Shown: positions 52,271 through 61,605, counted from the stretch's first letter. The stretch: 64,000 nucleotides of DNA from Aequorivita lipolytica (GCF_007997135.1 NZ_VORU01000006.1:99849-163848), one strand, 5' to 3'. Translations and numbers: made by a program. Notes: a model not told the origin generated them from the sequence alone.

Positions 52271-54991
52271 ATGAAGAAAATTACATTTTTAGTATTACTT
52301 ATTTGCGGAATCACATTTTCGCAAACAAACGTTTCAGGAACGGTGACGGATAATTCCGGAATCCCACTTTCCTTTGTGAACGTAGTTGAAAAAGGAACCA
52401 CGAACGGAACAACAACATCCATAGACGGTGTTTTTTCAATTGAGGTGAAAGAAAATGCCACTTTAAGCTTTAGCTATATTGGGTTTAACACCCAAGAAAT
52501 TGAAGTGAATGGACAAATAAATATTCAAGTTACACTTTCCGAAGGTGAGTCGCTGGAAGATGTAATGCTTGTTGGCTCGCGTAGTCCAAAAAGAACTGCT
52601 ATAAATACAGCAGTACCCATTGATATTATTGATGTGGAGAGCACAACACTGCAAGTAGGAAAAGTAGAGATAAACGAACTGTTGCAGTATGCAGCACCCT
52701 CTTTTAACGCGAGTAAGCAATCGGGTTCTGACGGAGCAGATCATATTGATCCCGCTTCATTGCGCGGTTTAGGCCCAGACCAAACCTTGGTTTTGATAAA
52801 TGGCAAAAGAAGACACCAATCTTCACTGATAAACGTTTTTGGAACTCGCGGACGTGGAAACACTGGTACCGACTTAAATGCAATTCCCGTTACATCTATA
52901 AAAAGAATTGAGATATTGCGTGATGGTGCTTCCGCACAATACGGTAGCGACGCCATTGCAGGTGTTATAAACATTGTGCTAAAAGACAACGTTGATGAGC
53001 TATCAGGAAGTGTTTCTTATGGCGCTTATAGCAACAACGCAGACGTTGATACAAGCGCTTTTACTGATGGGGCTTATGGCCTTTGGAATACGGATGGCTA
53101 CCGTCTTGATACAGAAAAGGATGGAAATGCTATTGGCAAGGATAAAAATTTTGACGGAGGCTCTGTAAAATTTGGAGCTAATTACGGATTTGCTATTGGC
53201 GAAAAAGGTGGTTTTGCAAATTTTACAACTGAGTATATCAATAAAAATAAAACGTTACGACCTACTTTCGATTTCAGAAAAGGTTTTGGAGAAGCTGCTA
53301 TTGAAGGTTTCAATTTAATGGGTAATGTTGGAATTCCAGTTTCCGATAAAACTGAAGTTTATGCTTTCGGCGGTAGAAACTACAGAGATACCGATGCGTA
53401 CGCTTTCACCAGAAATGGCGGAAACCGTGTTGTTGAGTCAATTTTTCCTAACGGTTACACCCCGAGAATTACTTCAATAATTACTGATAATTCAGTAGTT
53501 GCCGGTGTTAAAACTGAAGCCGATTCTGGATGGAAAGTGGATATTAGCAACGCTTATGGAATCAACAATTTTCATTATTATATAAAAGGTACATTGAATG
53601 CTTCCTTGGTAGATCTTTCTCCCACAGAATTTGACGCGGGTGGTCACTCTTTGTCACAAAACACAGTGAATTTGGACTTTTCAAAATATTACGATGATGT
53701 TTTAAGCGGGATGAACCTAGCTTTTGGCGCTGAATATAGAACTGAGAATTTCAAAATTTTTGCAGGAGAAGAAGGCTCTTACGCAACATATGACGTTAAT
53801 GGAGTGCCCGTAAATGCAAATACTCCGGAAGAAGATATTGTAATTTATAGAGATGGCGACGGCAATCCAATTTTGGATGATGATGGCAATACTATTTTAA
53901 GACCGGGCGGCTCACAAGGTTTTCCTGGTTATGGTCCCGTAAATGAAGTGGACCGAAGCAGATCAAACATTTCAGTATATGCAGACGGTGAATTTGATTT
54001 AAGCGAAGCATTCTTAATCAGCGCCGCCGGACGTTTTGAAAACTATAGCGACTTCGGAAGTACCATCAATGGAAAACTTGCAATGCGATTTAAAGCCACT
54101 GAAAACATAAATGTTAGAGGTTCTGCAAGCACTGGTTTCAGAGCTCCCTCGTTGGCGCAGATTTATTACAATTTACGTTTTACCAATTTTATTGGTGGCG
54201 TGGCGAGTGATCAATTATTATCGCCAAATAACAGTCCTGTTACCGCATCCTTTGGAATCGGTCCTTTAAAAGAAGAAAAATCTACCAACGCTGGTTTGGG
54301 TTTTACTGCAAATTTTTCAAAATTCACCGCAACGGCAGATCTTTATTATATAGATGTTCGTGACAGGATTGTTTTGACAGGTAATTTTCCAGCCCCACAA
54401 ATTGAAAATGTGGATTCTGCACAATTTTTTGCAAATGGCGTGGATACAGAAACCACAGGACTTGACCTTGTTTTAACGTATAAAGAAAATTTAAATGATA
54501 ATATTCTTGGAGTTTCAGTTTTGGCGAACTTCAATAATATGGTAATAAAAGATGTGAAAAACGGAAATTTGGACGAACAGACATTTTTCGGTGAAAGGGA
54601 TAAAGCCTTTTTATTAGCATCCGCTCCAGAAAGCAAATTGGTTGGAATACTTACCTATGAAAGAAATTGGTTTAGTGCTGCATTAACGACATCGCGCTTT
54701 AGTGAAGTTGAACTCTTGGATTTCCAAATGTTTGAAGATCCAGCAGATTACGGTGGGTTCGAAAACCAAATTGTAGCTGCAACAGATACTTATACCGCTA
54801 AATTTGTAACAGACCTAAACCTCGGTTTTGAGGTTTCAAAAAACATAAAATTAAATGTAGGCTCAAACAATCTTTTTAACGTCTACCCTGACCAGCAAGA
54901 CGATTGGACAGAAGGCGGAGGATATTGGGATTCTGTGCAAATGGGCTTTGGTGGTGCGTTTTATTATGCTCGTATAAATTATAATTTTTAG
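52271..54991 (+). CDS. TonB-dependent outer-membrane receptor (siderophore-type)
   Basis: A 906-residue receptor: Sec signal (MKKITFLVLLICGITFSQ), CarboxypepD_reg-like domain (20-95: TDNSGIPLSFVNVVEKGTTN), plug domain (about 110-235 with RGLGPDQTLVLINGKRRHQS, LRDGASAQYGSDAIAGVINI) and beta-barrel ending in a terminal Phe (ARINYNF), as required for barrel assembly. No SusD partner follows, so it is not a polysaccharide locus; the KRRHQS loop is like that of siderophore or heme-type receptors in the phylum. Substrate unknown. A TAACTTTA element lies at 52233-52240. Confidence 0.9.
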   Translation: MKKITFLVLLICGITFSQTNVSGTVTDNSGIPLSFVNVVEKGTTNGTTTSIDGVFSIEVKENATLSFSYIGFNTQEIEVNGQINIQVTLSEGESLEDVMLVGSRSPKRTAINTAVPIDIIDVESTTLQVGKVEINELLQYAAPSFNASKQSGSDGADHIDPASLRGLGPDQTLVLINGKRRHQSSLINVFGTRGRGNTGTDLNAIPVTSIKRIEILRDGASAQYGSDAIAGVINIVLKDNVDELSGSVSYGAYSNNADVDTSAFTDGAYGLWNTDGYRLDTEKDGNAIGKDKNFDGGSVKFGANYGFAIGEKGGFANFTTEYINKNKTLRPTFDFRKGFGEAAIEGFNLMGNVGIPVSDKTEVYAFGGRNYRDTDAYAFTRNGGNRVVESIFPNGYTPRITSIITDNSVVAGVKTEADSGWKVDISNAYGINNFHYYIKGTLNASLVDLSPTEFDAGGHSLSQNTVNLDFSKYYDDVLSGMNLAFGAEYRTENFKIFAGEEGSYATYDVNGVPVNANTPEEDIVIYRDGDGNPILDDDGNTILRPGGSQGFPGYGPVNEVDRSRSNISVYADGEFDLSEAFLISAAGRFENYSDFGSTINGKLAMRFKATENINVRGSASTGFRAPSLAQIYYNLRFTNFIGGVASDQLLSPNNSPVTASFGIGPLKEEKSTNAGLGFTANFSKFTATADLYYIDVRDRIVLTGNFPAPQIENVDSAQFFANGVDTETTGLDLVLTYKENLNDNILGVSVLANFNNMVIKDVKNGNLDEQTFFGERDKAFLLASAPESKLVGILTYERNWFSAALTTSRFSEVELLDFQMFEDPADYGGFENQIVAATDTYTAKFVTDLNLGFEVSKNIKLNVGSNNLFNVYPDQQDDWTEGGGYWDSVQMGFGGAFYYARINYNF

Positions 54992-55017
54992 AAAAATTAG
55001 TTTTAACAATATTTTAA

Positions 55018-55046
55018 GCCCTATCATATTTTTGATAGGGTTTTTC
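55018..55046 (+). terminator. Terminator of the TonB receptor gene
   Basis: CCCTATCA/TGATAGGG perfect 8-bp stem, TATTTT loop and T5 tail. Confidence 0.85.
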
Positions 55047-55326
55047 AATTTAAATAAACTACCCCATTTATACCTTTTTCTCTTTATTAAATAAACGGTC
55101 TTTAGTGATTCAATGAAAAGGATAAAATGTGATATTAAATAATAAACTATCCCCACAAGCAAATCATCCTTCAAACTGAGGTTTGAGTGGCAATTTTTTA
55201 TTTCATTTAAGTTTTAATGATGATATTTTCAAATATTTTCGATTATAAATGAATAGTAAACATACAATGCAAAATATTCACTACATTAGCTATAACTAAC
55301 TGATTATTAATTAAAAACAAAAAATT
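55047..55326. other. Gap without a gene
   Basis: An A/T-rich stretch with no credible open frame. The only structure seen is a small hairpin TCAAAC-TGAG-GTTTGA at 55171-55186 followed by a T-rich run, which could be a second terminator. No clear consensus promoter for the next gene; TACATTAG at about 55288-55295 is two bases off. Confidence 0.5.
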
Positions 55327-56100
55327 ATGAAAAAAATTTCTACTTTAATCGTAATGCTTTCTATAGCATTCTCAGCATTTTCACAGGATTGTAATATTGG
55401 CAATTCCGATGACACCGATCCAAATTATGAGGGTGGAAATATTTTGCCCAATTATTTGTTGGGAGTAAATTTCACGCTTTCGCAAGTGGGTGTTCTGCAA
55501 TCCCTGAATATGATTGGGAATGGGACAGGGGCTAATTTTCAAATGGCCTTTTATAATGATAATGGAGGAGTGCCGAATAATCTCGTGGCCCAGACCGCTA
55601 TTTCAACAGTGGGAACAGGCATTAATAGCCTCCCTGTTACTCCTGTTGAATTGGCGGCTGGAGATTATTGGATTATGGCCGTTTATGACAACAACGGCTC
55701 AAGCACCAGCCACAGCGACGTAAATCTTTCTGCGGCGAGCAGTATGGTTTATTTCGACAATTTGCCTTTTGGCAATGCAATACCCCCTAATGCATCGGGA
55801 TTTCAGACCTATACTGGGCAAGACTTTCTGTACTTCGCAGTAATAAGTTGTGGGCCATTGTCCGTAAATGAATTCGAAGAAAATAACGTTTCCATTTCGC
55901 CAAATCCGGCATCCGATTTTATCGTGATCGGGAACCTAAAGGAAAATACAACGTTTGAAATCTACGATCTAACAGGGAAAAAGTTAATAGAAAATGAGTT
56001 GGGCACGACAAACAATCAAATAGACATTAGCCGTCTCGCTGTAGGAACATATTTACTGAAGTACGGTACAAACACAATGACCAGGTTTGTGAAAAATTAA
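55327..56100 (+). CDS. Secreted protein with type IX secretion sorting domain
   Basis: A 257-residue protein with a Sec signal (MKKISTLIVMLSIAFSAFSQ), a mature beta-rich domain of about 155 residues (NNGSSTSHSDVNLSAASS), and a C-terminal T9SS type A sorting domain of about 75 residues: VSISPNPASDFIVIG, FEIYDLTGKKLIENEL, ISRLAVGTYLLKYGTN, MTRFVKN. It should be exported through the outer membrane by the type IX system and processed at its C-terminus. The domain before it is not one I recognise; it may bind a surface or carbohydrate. Confidence 0.85.
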   Translation: MKKISTLIVMLSIAFSAFSQDCNIGNSDDTDPNYEGGNILPNYLLGVNFTLSQVGVLQSLNMIGNGTGANFQMAFYNDNGGVPNNLVAQTAISTVGTGINSLPVTPVELAAGDYWIMAVYDNNGSSTSHSDVNLSAASSMVYFDNLPFGNAIPPNASGFQTYTGQDFLYFAVISCGPLSVNEFEENNVSISPNPASDFIVIGNLKENTTFEIYDLTGKKLIENELGTTNNQIDISRLAVGTYLLKYGTNTMTRFVKN

Positions 56101-56116
56101 AATTCTTTAATTTAAC

Positions 56117-56147
56117 AAAAAAGCAACCCGAAAAGGTTGCTTTTTTT
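56117..56147. terminator. Bidirectional terminator
   Basis: AAAAAAGCAACC/GGTTGCTTTTTT, CGAAAA loop, between the T9SS cargo gene and the convergent ferredoxin gene. Confidence 0.9.
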
Positions 56148-56165
56148 ATGAGATAAATTGGCTTT

Positions 56166-56516
56166 TTACTTCTTGTGCATAAACGCCTGTTTCCCTAGTA
56201 ACTCTTCCTCAGTCTCAACGTGATCCTCGTCGGGAACGCAACAATCCACGGGGCAAACGGCTGCACATTGCGGCTCATCGTGAAACCCTTTACACTCGGT
56301 ACATTTATCGGGCACTATAAAATATATTTCGTCGCTCACTGGCTCCTGCGCGTCATTTGCATCTACCGCTTTTCCATTAGGGAGCACAACTTTGCCTTCC
56401 AAATCAGTGCCATCCGCATAACGCCAATCATCAGCTCCTTCGTAGATTGCAGTGTTTGGGCATTCGGGCTCACATGCGCCGCAGTTTATACATTCGTCGG
56501 TTATAATAATTGCCAT
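56166..56516 (-). CDS. 4Fe-4S dicluster ferredoxin
   Basis: A 116-residue electron carrier. The first cluster is C9-x2-C12-x2-C15-x3-C19 ([14 protein letters not shown]); the second has the longer loop typical of YfhL/Alvin-type ferredoxins ([22 protein letters not shown]). A 40-residue insert between clusters ([16 protein letters not shown] and following) and a charged tail are also family traits. Partner enzymes unknown. Divergent from the LuxC-like gene with a shared promoter region; a redox link is conceivable. Confidence 0.9.
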   Translation of the reverse strand: MAIIITDECINCGACEPECPNTAIYEGADDWRYADGTDLEGKVVLPNGKAVDANDAQEPVSDEIYFIVPDKCTECKGFHDEPQCAAVCPVDCCVPDEDHVETEEELLGKQAFMHKK

Positions 56517-56572
56517 GGGATATTCTTTTTCTAACTTTGCGCAAATTTAATGCCTATCAATCGCAACACCAA
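56510..56572. promoter_or_regulatory. Overlapping, nearly symmetric divergent promoters
   Basis: Plus strand: TTG (56510-56512), 19 bases, TAACTTTG (56532-56539), driving the LuxC-like gene. Minus strand: TTG (56572-56570), 20 bases, TAAATTTG (56549-56542), driving the ferredoxin gene. The two -7 elements are separated by only CG and form an 18-base near-palindrome TAACTTTGCGCAAATTTA. The plus-strand spacer includes the ferredoxin start codon. Both start sites should compete for polymerase. Confidence 0.7.
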
Positions 56573-56579
56573 ACTAAGT

Positions 56580-57605
56580 ATGCAATTAAAACAAAGAATT
56601 AACGCTTTTGTCTCCTTGGGAAAATTTCTGAAACAAATTACTTCGGAAAACAATAAATTTGAAGCGGAAACAGTCTTCCGAAAAGCAGAAGCTGAAAGCG
56701 GTTGGTTTACACTTGAAAATATAAAATTCTCCTTAAACAGTTGGGGCGAAGCTCTCTCAGAAGAAAATCTTCAACAATGGGTTTCAAATTATAAAATTGA
56801 AGAAACCGAACCCAAAACTATTGCAATTATAATGGCCGGAAATATTCCGTTGGTTGGTTTCCACGATTTTCTATCCGTTTTAATTTCTGGAAATAAAGTC
56901 TTGGCGAAGCTTTCGTCCAATGATAAAACGTTGTTGCCCTTTATTGCGGAACATTTAATTTCCATAGAGCCAAAATTTAAAGGTTACATAGAATTTACGG
57001 AAGGAAGGTTAAAAGATTTTGACGCTGTAATCGCTACTGGAAGCAACAATACATCGCGTTATTTTGATTATTATTTTGGTAAATACCCAAACATAATACG
57101 TAAAAACCGAAACTCAATAGCCGTTTTAGCAGGAAATGAAACCGAAGAAGATTTAACAAAACTAGCCGATGATATTTTTAGATATTTCGGTCTCGGTTGC
57201 CGCAATGTTTCAAAAATATATATCCCAGAAGATTACGATTTTGAACCATTTTTCAAAGCAATGTACAGCTGGAAAGATATAATACACAACCATAAATACA
57301 TTAATAATTACGATTATAACAAAGCAGTTTACTTAATGGACAGCTTTCCGTTGCTGGATAATGAGTTTATGCTGCTTAAGGAAGATTCAGGCTTCTCCTC
57401 TCCTATTTCCGTGGTTTTTTATGAAAAATACACATCGCTGGAAAGGCTCGAAGTAGAATTGAAAATTCAATCGGAAAAAATACAATGTACGGTTTCCAAA
57501 ACTGGCCTACAAAATGAAGTTGCCTTCGGAAAAGCGCAAAATCCTGAGTTATGGGATTATGCCGACGGTGTGGACACGGTTGAATTCCTGTTAAAACTTA
57601 CTTGA
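56580..57605 (+). CDS. LuxC-like acyl-CoA reductase
   Basis: About 341 residues. Hallmarks: IIMAGNIPLVGFHDFLSVL, SGNKVLAKLSSND, ATGSNNTSRYFDYYFGKYP, and the catalytic-Cys segment YFGLGCRNVSKIYIP. The family reduces acyl-CoA or acyl-ACP to aldehyde. No luxAB, luxD or luxE genes are near, so it is not part of bioluminescence; in Bacteroidota single copies like this are common and their role is unclear. Start at 56580 (MQLKQRINAFVSLGKFL) is preferred; the in-frame ATG at 56550 lies almost on the predicted transcription start. Confidence 0.85.
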   Translation: MQLKQRINAFVSLGKFLKQITSENNKFEAETVFRKAEAESGWFTLENIKFSLNSWGEALSEENLQQWVSNYKIEETEPKTIAIIMAGNIPLVGFHDFLSVLISGNKVLAKLSSNDKTLLPFIAEHLISIEPKFKGYIEFTEGRLKDFDAVIATGSNNTSRYFDYYFGKYPNIIRKNRNSIAVLAGNETEEDLTKLADDIFRYFGLGCRNVSKIYIPEDYDFEPFFKAMYSWKDIIHNHKYINNYDYNKAVYLMDSFPLLDNEFMLLKEDSGFSSPISVVFYEKYTSLERLEVELKIQSEKIQCTVSKTGLQNEVAFGKAQNPELWDYADGVDTVEFLLKLT

Positions 57606-57674
57606 TAAAATATTCATAATTCCCACATAGTTAGTCACATAATTTACATCTTTGTATTATAAATTTTCATCAAA

Positions 57675-58742
57675 ATGAAAAAACATAATTTTAGTGCAGG
57701 TCCCTGCGTTCTGCCGCAATCAGTATTGCAAAAATCGGCGGAGGCAGTTTTAAATTTCAATAATTCAAACCTTTCGTTATTAGAAATTTCACACCGAAGC
57801 AAAGACTTTGTAGAGGTAATGGATAACGCCCGGAATTTAGCTCTAGAGCATTTGGGACTTCAAAATAAAGGGTATCAAGCCCTATTTCTGCAGGGAGGCG
57901 CAAGTCTTGAATTTTTAATGGTGGCCTATAATCTTTTAGAGAAAAAAGCAGCCTATTTAAATACAGGAACTTGGAGTGACAAGGCTATAAAAGAAGCCAA
58001 ACTATTTGGTGAAGTTGTGGAAGTAGCCACTTCAAAAAGTGATAACTTCAACTTTATTCCTAAAAATTACAAGGTGCCTTCAGATGCAGATTATTTTCAC
58101 TGCACAAGTAACAACACAATTTTTGGGACGCAGATGCAAAGCTTTCCAGAAATAAATATTCCAATGGTCTGTGATATGAGCAGCGATATTTTTTCGCGTC
58201 AGCTTGACTTTTCAAAATTCAGTTTAATTTATGCTGGAGCCCAAAAAAATATGGGACCAGCCGGAACAACTTTGATTGTTATAAAAGAAGAAATTCTTGG
58301 TAAAGTTTCACGCGTTATTCCTTCAATGTTAAATTACAAGGTACACATTGACAAAGAAAGCATGTTCAATACTCCGGCGGTTTTCCCCGTTTACGTTTCT
58401 ATGTTAACCTTGCAATGGCTAAAAGATATGGGCGGTGTTTCGGCAATAGAAAAAGTAAACAATCAAAAAGCGGAGATTCTTTATTCCGAAATTGATAAAA
58501 ATCCATTGTTTGAGGGTTTCGTAACCAACAAAGAAGATCGTTCAAAAATGAACGCTACTTTTAATTTGCGAAATGATAAACTGAAAGCAACCTTTGATGA
58601 TCTTTTAAAACAAGCAGGCATTAACGGTTTAAATGGCCATCGCAGTGTTGGCGGCTATCGCGCGTCTATGTACAACGCGCTTACGCTGGAAAGCGTTCAG
58701 GTTTTGGTCTCTATAATGCAAGCTTTGGAAAAAGGCGCATAA
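57675..58742 (+). CDS. serC: Phosphoserine aminotransferase
   Basis: A 355-residue PLP enzyme of the serine pathway (3-phosphohydroxypyruvate to phosphoserine). MKKHNFSAGPCVLPQSVL, EISHRSKDF, LQGGASLEFLMVA, TSNNTIFGTQ and the PLP lysine K191 in YAGAQKNMGPAG are diagnostic. The C-terminal RSVGGYRASMYNA fits. The gene pairs with the downstream dehydrogenase (32-base gap) to cover the first two steps of serine synthesis; no serB in the window. Confidence 0.96.
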   Translation: MKKHNFSAGPCVLPQSVLQKSAEAVLNFNNSNLSLLEISHRSKDFVEVMDNARNLALEHLGLQNKGYQALFLQGGASLEFLMVAYNLLEKKAAYLNTGTWSDKAIKEAKLFGEVVEVATSKSDNFNFIPKNYKVPSDADYFHCTSNNTIFGTQMQSFPEINIPMVCDMSSDIFSRQLDFSKFSLIYAGAQKNMGPAGTTLIVIKEEILGKVSRVIPSMLNYKVHIDKESMFNTPAVFPVYVSMLTLQWLKDMGGVSAIEKVNNQKAEILYSEIDKNPLFEGFVTNKEDRSKMNATFNLRNDKLKATFDDLLKQAGINGLNGHRSVGGYRASMYNALTLESVQVLVSIMQALEKGA

Positions 58743-58774
58743 TTCAATATTTAATAACTCAGTAATAATTTTAG

Positions 58775-59728
58775 ATGAAAGTATTAGCAAACGACGGAAT
58801 TTCAAAAAGCGGAATATCTGATTTAGAAAAAGCAGGTTTTGAAGTATCAACTGTACATGTAGCGCAGGAGCAGCTTCAGAATTACATTAACACACATAAA
58901 GTAGAAGTGCTTTTAGTGCGCAGCGCCACACAAGTGCGAAAAGATATAATTGACAATTGCCCTTCTTTAAAAATTATAGGTCGTGGTGGCGTCGGCATGG
59001 ATAATATTGATGTTAATTATGCCCGTGAGAACGGTTTGGAAGTAATTAATACGCCAGCAGCTTCTTCAGCTTCCGTAGCGGAATTGGTTTTTGCACATCT
59101 CTTTGGAGGCGTACGTTTTCTACACGACTCCAACCGCAATATGCCTTTGGATGGCGATACAAAATTTAAGGAGTTAAAGAAAAATTATGGCGGCGGTAGA
59201 GAATTAAGAGGAAAAACACTGGGAATTGTTGGTTTTGGAAGAATAGGTCGCGAAGTTGCAAAAATAGCTTTAGGTTGCGGAATGAAAGTTGTTGCCAGCG
59301 ACCATGAAGTGGGCGAAGCTGATATCACACTCGATTTTTACGACGGTCAGAAAATAACACTACAGATTAAAACCGCCCCCGTTTCAGAATTAATAAAACA
59401 CAGCGATTTTATATCGCTACACGTTCCATCCCAAAATGGATACCTAATCGGCAAAGATGAAATTGCACAGATGAAAGATGGCGTAGGCATCGTAAACGCA
59501 GCACGTGGCGGTGTACTTAATGAAAAAGCGCTGTTGGAAGGTCTGGAAGATGGTAAAATTTCCTTCGCCGCCCTCGATGTTTTCGAAGAAGAACCCACTC
59601 CGTCTGTAAAAGTACTTATGAATGATAGAATATCATTAACGCCCCATATTGGTGCTGCAACCAACGAAGCACAGGACAGAATTGGTACGGAACTGGCTAG
59701 CCAGATTATTTCTCTTTTGTGTAAATAA
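58775..59728 (+). CDS. serA: D-3-phosphoglycerate dehydrogenase, short form
   Basis: A 317-residue D-2-hydroxyacid dehydrogenase lacking the ACT regulatory domain of E. coli SerA. NAD-binding GFGRIG (153-158), catalytic R244 (NAARGGVLN), acidic E271-E273 and H291 (LTPHIGAATNEAQ). Substrate assignment rests mostly on the neighbour serC; other D-2-hydroxyacids cannot be excluded from the sequence alone. It should not be feedback-inhibited by serine via ACT. Confidence 0.88.
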   Translation: MKVLANDGISKSGISDLEKAGFEVSTVHVAQEQLQNYINTHKVEVLLVRSATQVRKDIIDNCPSLKIIGRGGVGMDNIDVNYARENGLEVINTPAASSASVAELVFAHLFGGVRFLHDSNRNMPLDGDTKFKELKKNYGGGRELRGKTLGIVGFGRIGREVAKIALGCGMKVVASDHEVGEADITLDFYDGQKITLQIKTAPVSELIKHSDFISLHVPSQNGYLIGKDEIAQMKDGVGIVNAARGGVLNEKALLEGLEDGKISFAALDVFEEEPTPSVKVLMNDRISLTPHIGAATNEAQDRIGTELASQIISLLCK

Positions 59729-59804
59729 CCGTAAGCCTTAACTTTTTTGATAGCAATACTGTTCATTTTTATTAACTTAACCCTTTAATTATATCATTCA
59801 AAAA

Positions 59805-60446
59805 ATGTCAGGAATTGTAGATTTATTAAACAGTGATCTCGGAAAAAAGATTATTGGAGGTATTAGCCAAGAAACACATCAACCAGTAGACAAAACTGCT
59901 TCGGTTGTTGCAATGGCAATGCCTATACTTCTGGGAGCAATGAAACGCAATGCAAGTAGCGATAGTGGTGCAGCAAATTTAATGAACGCTTTAAACAATA
60001 AGCACGACGGTAGCATCTTAGACAATCTAACAGGACTTTTTGGGGGCGGTGTAAATGAAGATGTAAAACAAGACGGTCTTGGTATTTTAGGGCACGTTTT
60101 AGGCGGTTCGCAAGATAATGCCGTACACGCACTATCCCAAAAATCTGGATTAGACACCAATTCAGTAATGCAAATTTTACAGGTCGCAGCACCTATCCTA
60201 TTGGGTTATTTAGGAAAACAGAAGCAAGAAAGGAACGTTAGTTCAGAATCCGGAATCGGTGATTTGCTCGGAAGTTTAATGGGCGGTAGCAATAAAAAGC
60301 AGCCGCAGCAGCAATCTCTTATTGAATCACTCCTGGACGGCAATAATGATGGCAGCGTTATAGATGATATAGCCGGAATGTTTTTAGGCGGAAATAAGAA
60401 AAAAGGCGGTATTGCTGGAATGCTCGGCGGCTTTTTCGGGAAATAA
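59805..60446 (+). CDS. DUF937 family protein
   Basis: A 213-residue protein with the DUF937 features: helical N-terminal part (MSGIVDLLNSDLGKKIIGGI; AMAMPILLGAMKRNA), LTGLFGGG, VHALSQKSGLDTNSVMQIL, AAPILLGYLGK, and Gly/Lys-rich C-terminus (GGNKKKGGIAGMLGGFFGK). It is likely soluble, with bundle-forming helices. Function is unknown. Monocistronic, with a weak hairpin terminator following. Confidence 0.85.
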   Translation: MSGIVDLLNSDLGKKIIGGISQETHQPVDKTASVVAMAMPILLGAMKRNASSDSGAANLMNALNNKHDGSILDNLTGLFGGGVNEDVKQDGLGILGHVLGGSQDNAVHALSQKSGLDTNSVMQILQVAAPILLGYLGKQKQERNVSSESGIGDLLGSLMGGSNKKQPQQQSLIESLLDGNNDGSVIDDIAGMFLGGNKKKGGIAGMLGGFFGK

Positions 60447-60463
60447 TTTCGAAATACGCAAAT

Positions 60464-60495
60464 ACCGTTCATTATTCAAGTTGGACGGTTTTTTT
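60464..60495 (+). terminator. Terminator of the DUF937 gene
   Basis: ACCGTTC/GGACGGT stem with one G-T pair, 12-base loop and T7 tail. Confidence 0.7.
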
Positions 60496-60535
60496 AAATG
60501 AAAGTTAAATTCAGCCTGCATCGTTTTTCATTTGT

Positions 60536-60543
60536 TAACTTTG
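60536..60543 (+). promoter_or_regulatory. -7 promoter element of the metal-receptor operon
   Basis: TAACTTTG, exact consensus, 14 bases upstream of the ATG at 60558. It lies inside the longer open frame starting at 60498 and so supports the shorter start. Confidence 0.55.
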
Positions 60544-60557
60544 CGAAAATCATTATT

Positions 60558-60980
60558 ATGAAAAATTATTTCCTGATTGCGGTACTTTCAATTTTGATCT
60601 ATAGTTGTGGAACTGGAAACAAAACCCTGAATAATTCCACTTCTTCTGAAATTACGAAGAACGATACCATTCGCATTGCTAATGATAGCTTAGAATACGA
60701 AATTTTAATTATAGAACCGGGTTTTAATTCTTGGCTAATTTCGCAGCCGCCACGCGGTTTTTATGGCCAAGCAAAACTAGAGGGAAAAAATATGCAGTTT
60801 GTTGCCGATTATAATAACCGCGTATTAAATCCAAACAAATACTCCCGCAACTTATATACCGAGCGAATTAATTACGATCCCTCAATAGATTATGGCTATG
60901 AGGTAAATTACCTTTTGTACAATTACTTTGTGTACTTTCAGGATAAGTACAATCAAAAATTTATTGGAGGACGCAATTGA
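60558..60980 (+). CDS. DUF6146 family lipoprotein
   Basis: A 140-residue lipoprotein. The signal MKNYFLIAVLSILIYSC gives a lipobox Cys17, and the promoter element argues for the 60558 start. The mature part (RIANDSLEYEILIIEPGFNSW, QPPRGFYGQAKLE, NRVLNPNKYSRNLYTERINY, YEVNYLLYNYFVYFQDKYNQ) is the pattern of DUF6146, a Flavobacteriia family of unknown function. Four-base overlap with the next gene; first of four coupled genes. Confidence 0.8.
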   Translation: MKNYFLIAVLSILIYSCGTGNKTLNNSTSSEITKNDTIRIANDSLEYEILIIEPGFNSWLISQPPRGFYGQAKLEGKNMQFVADYNNRVLNPNKYSRNLYTERINYDPSIDYGYEVNYLLYNYFVYFQDKYNQKFIGGRN

Positions 60981-61279
60981 AAAAGCTTAAAGAACGTTGG
61001 AATATTGAAACCAACGGCCAACTTTTTATAGTATTTCTGGTTTTTGCAATTACCGGAAGTTCCGCAGCAAAATTAGGGTCACCAATCACTGATTTTTTTG
61101 AAATTAAGAAAGAATTGGGATGGTATGTTTATTGGCCTTTTAGAATATTAATTATTCTGCCAATTTATCAAGTGCTTCTTGTTTTTTACGGTTGGGTGTT
61201 TGGTGAATATGATTTTTTTTGGAAATTTGAAAAGAAAATGCTCCGCAGTATGGGTTTAGGATTTATATTTAAAAAATGA
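60977..61279 (+). CDS. DUF6787 family membrane protein
   Basis: A 100-residue inner-membrane protein with three hydrophobic segments and a Lys-rich C-terminus: KERWNIETNGQLFIVFLVFA, ITGSSAAKLGSPITDFF, YWPFRILIILPIYQVLLV, EYDFFWKFEKKMLRSMG. This matches DUF6787, often named prolipoprotein diacylglyceryl transferase-like without evidence of activity; no Lgt signature is visible. Overlaps both neighbours by four bases (ATGA). Confidence 0.8.
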   Translation: MKKLKERWNIETNGQLFIVFLVFAITGSSAAKLGSPITDFFEIKKELGWYVYWPFRILIILPIYQVLLVFYGWVFGEYDFFWKFEKKMLRSMGLGFIFKK

Positions 61280-61605
61280 CCATCTTTAAAAAGGAAATAA
61301 TACGACTTTTTGTTGCGTCTATTTTTTCGTTGGCATTGTTATATCCTACTGCCGTGCAATTTGCACATACTTTTGAGGGCCACGAACACAAGGCCTGTAC
61401 AGAAACTTCAACACATCTTCACGAAAAGCAATTGGACTGTTCCATTTGTGATTTTCAATTTTCAATATTTAATTTTAGCCCACAGGAACTTCCTGAATTT
61501 ACGGTATTCCACAGTTATCAAAATATTGAAACTGTCTATGTTTTACCAGAATTCAAATTAAATACTACTCATTATTTTCTAAGAGGTCCGCCGCTATTTT
61601 CTTGA
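61276..61605 (+). CDS. Small His/Cys-rich exported protein, putative metal-binding
   Basis: A 109-residue protein with an N-terminal membrane segment (about 10-28) and, in residues 31-58, four His pairs or singles plus Cys residues: H31, H36, H38, C41, H47, H49, C55, C58 (the last two as C-S-I-C). The spacing is ideal for binding Zn2+ or Cu+. The C-terminus is F-L-R-G-P-P. Starts within the stop of the DUF6787 gene and ends 49 bases before a TonB receptor gene. Its likely job is to bind or hand over metal imported by that receptor, or sense metal; inference. Confidence 0.65.
   Translation: MTIFKKEIIRLFVASIFSLALLYPTAVQFAHTFEGHEHKACTETSTHLHEKQLDCSICDFQFSIFNFSPQELPEFTVFHSYQNIETVYVLPEFKLNTTHYFLRGPPLFS

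Noticed and set aside
56580..57605. Bioluminescence operon suggested by the LuxC-like gene
   Set aside because: No luxA, luxB, luxD or luxE genes nearby; the neighbours are a ferredoxin and serine synthesis genes.
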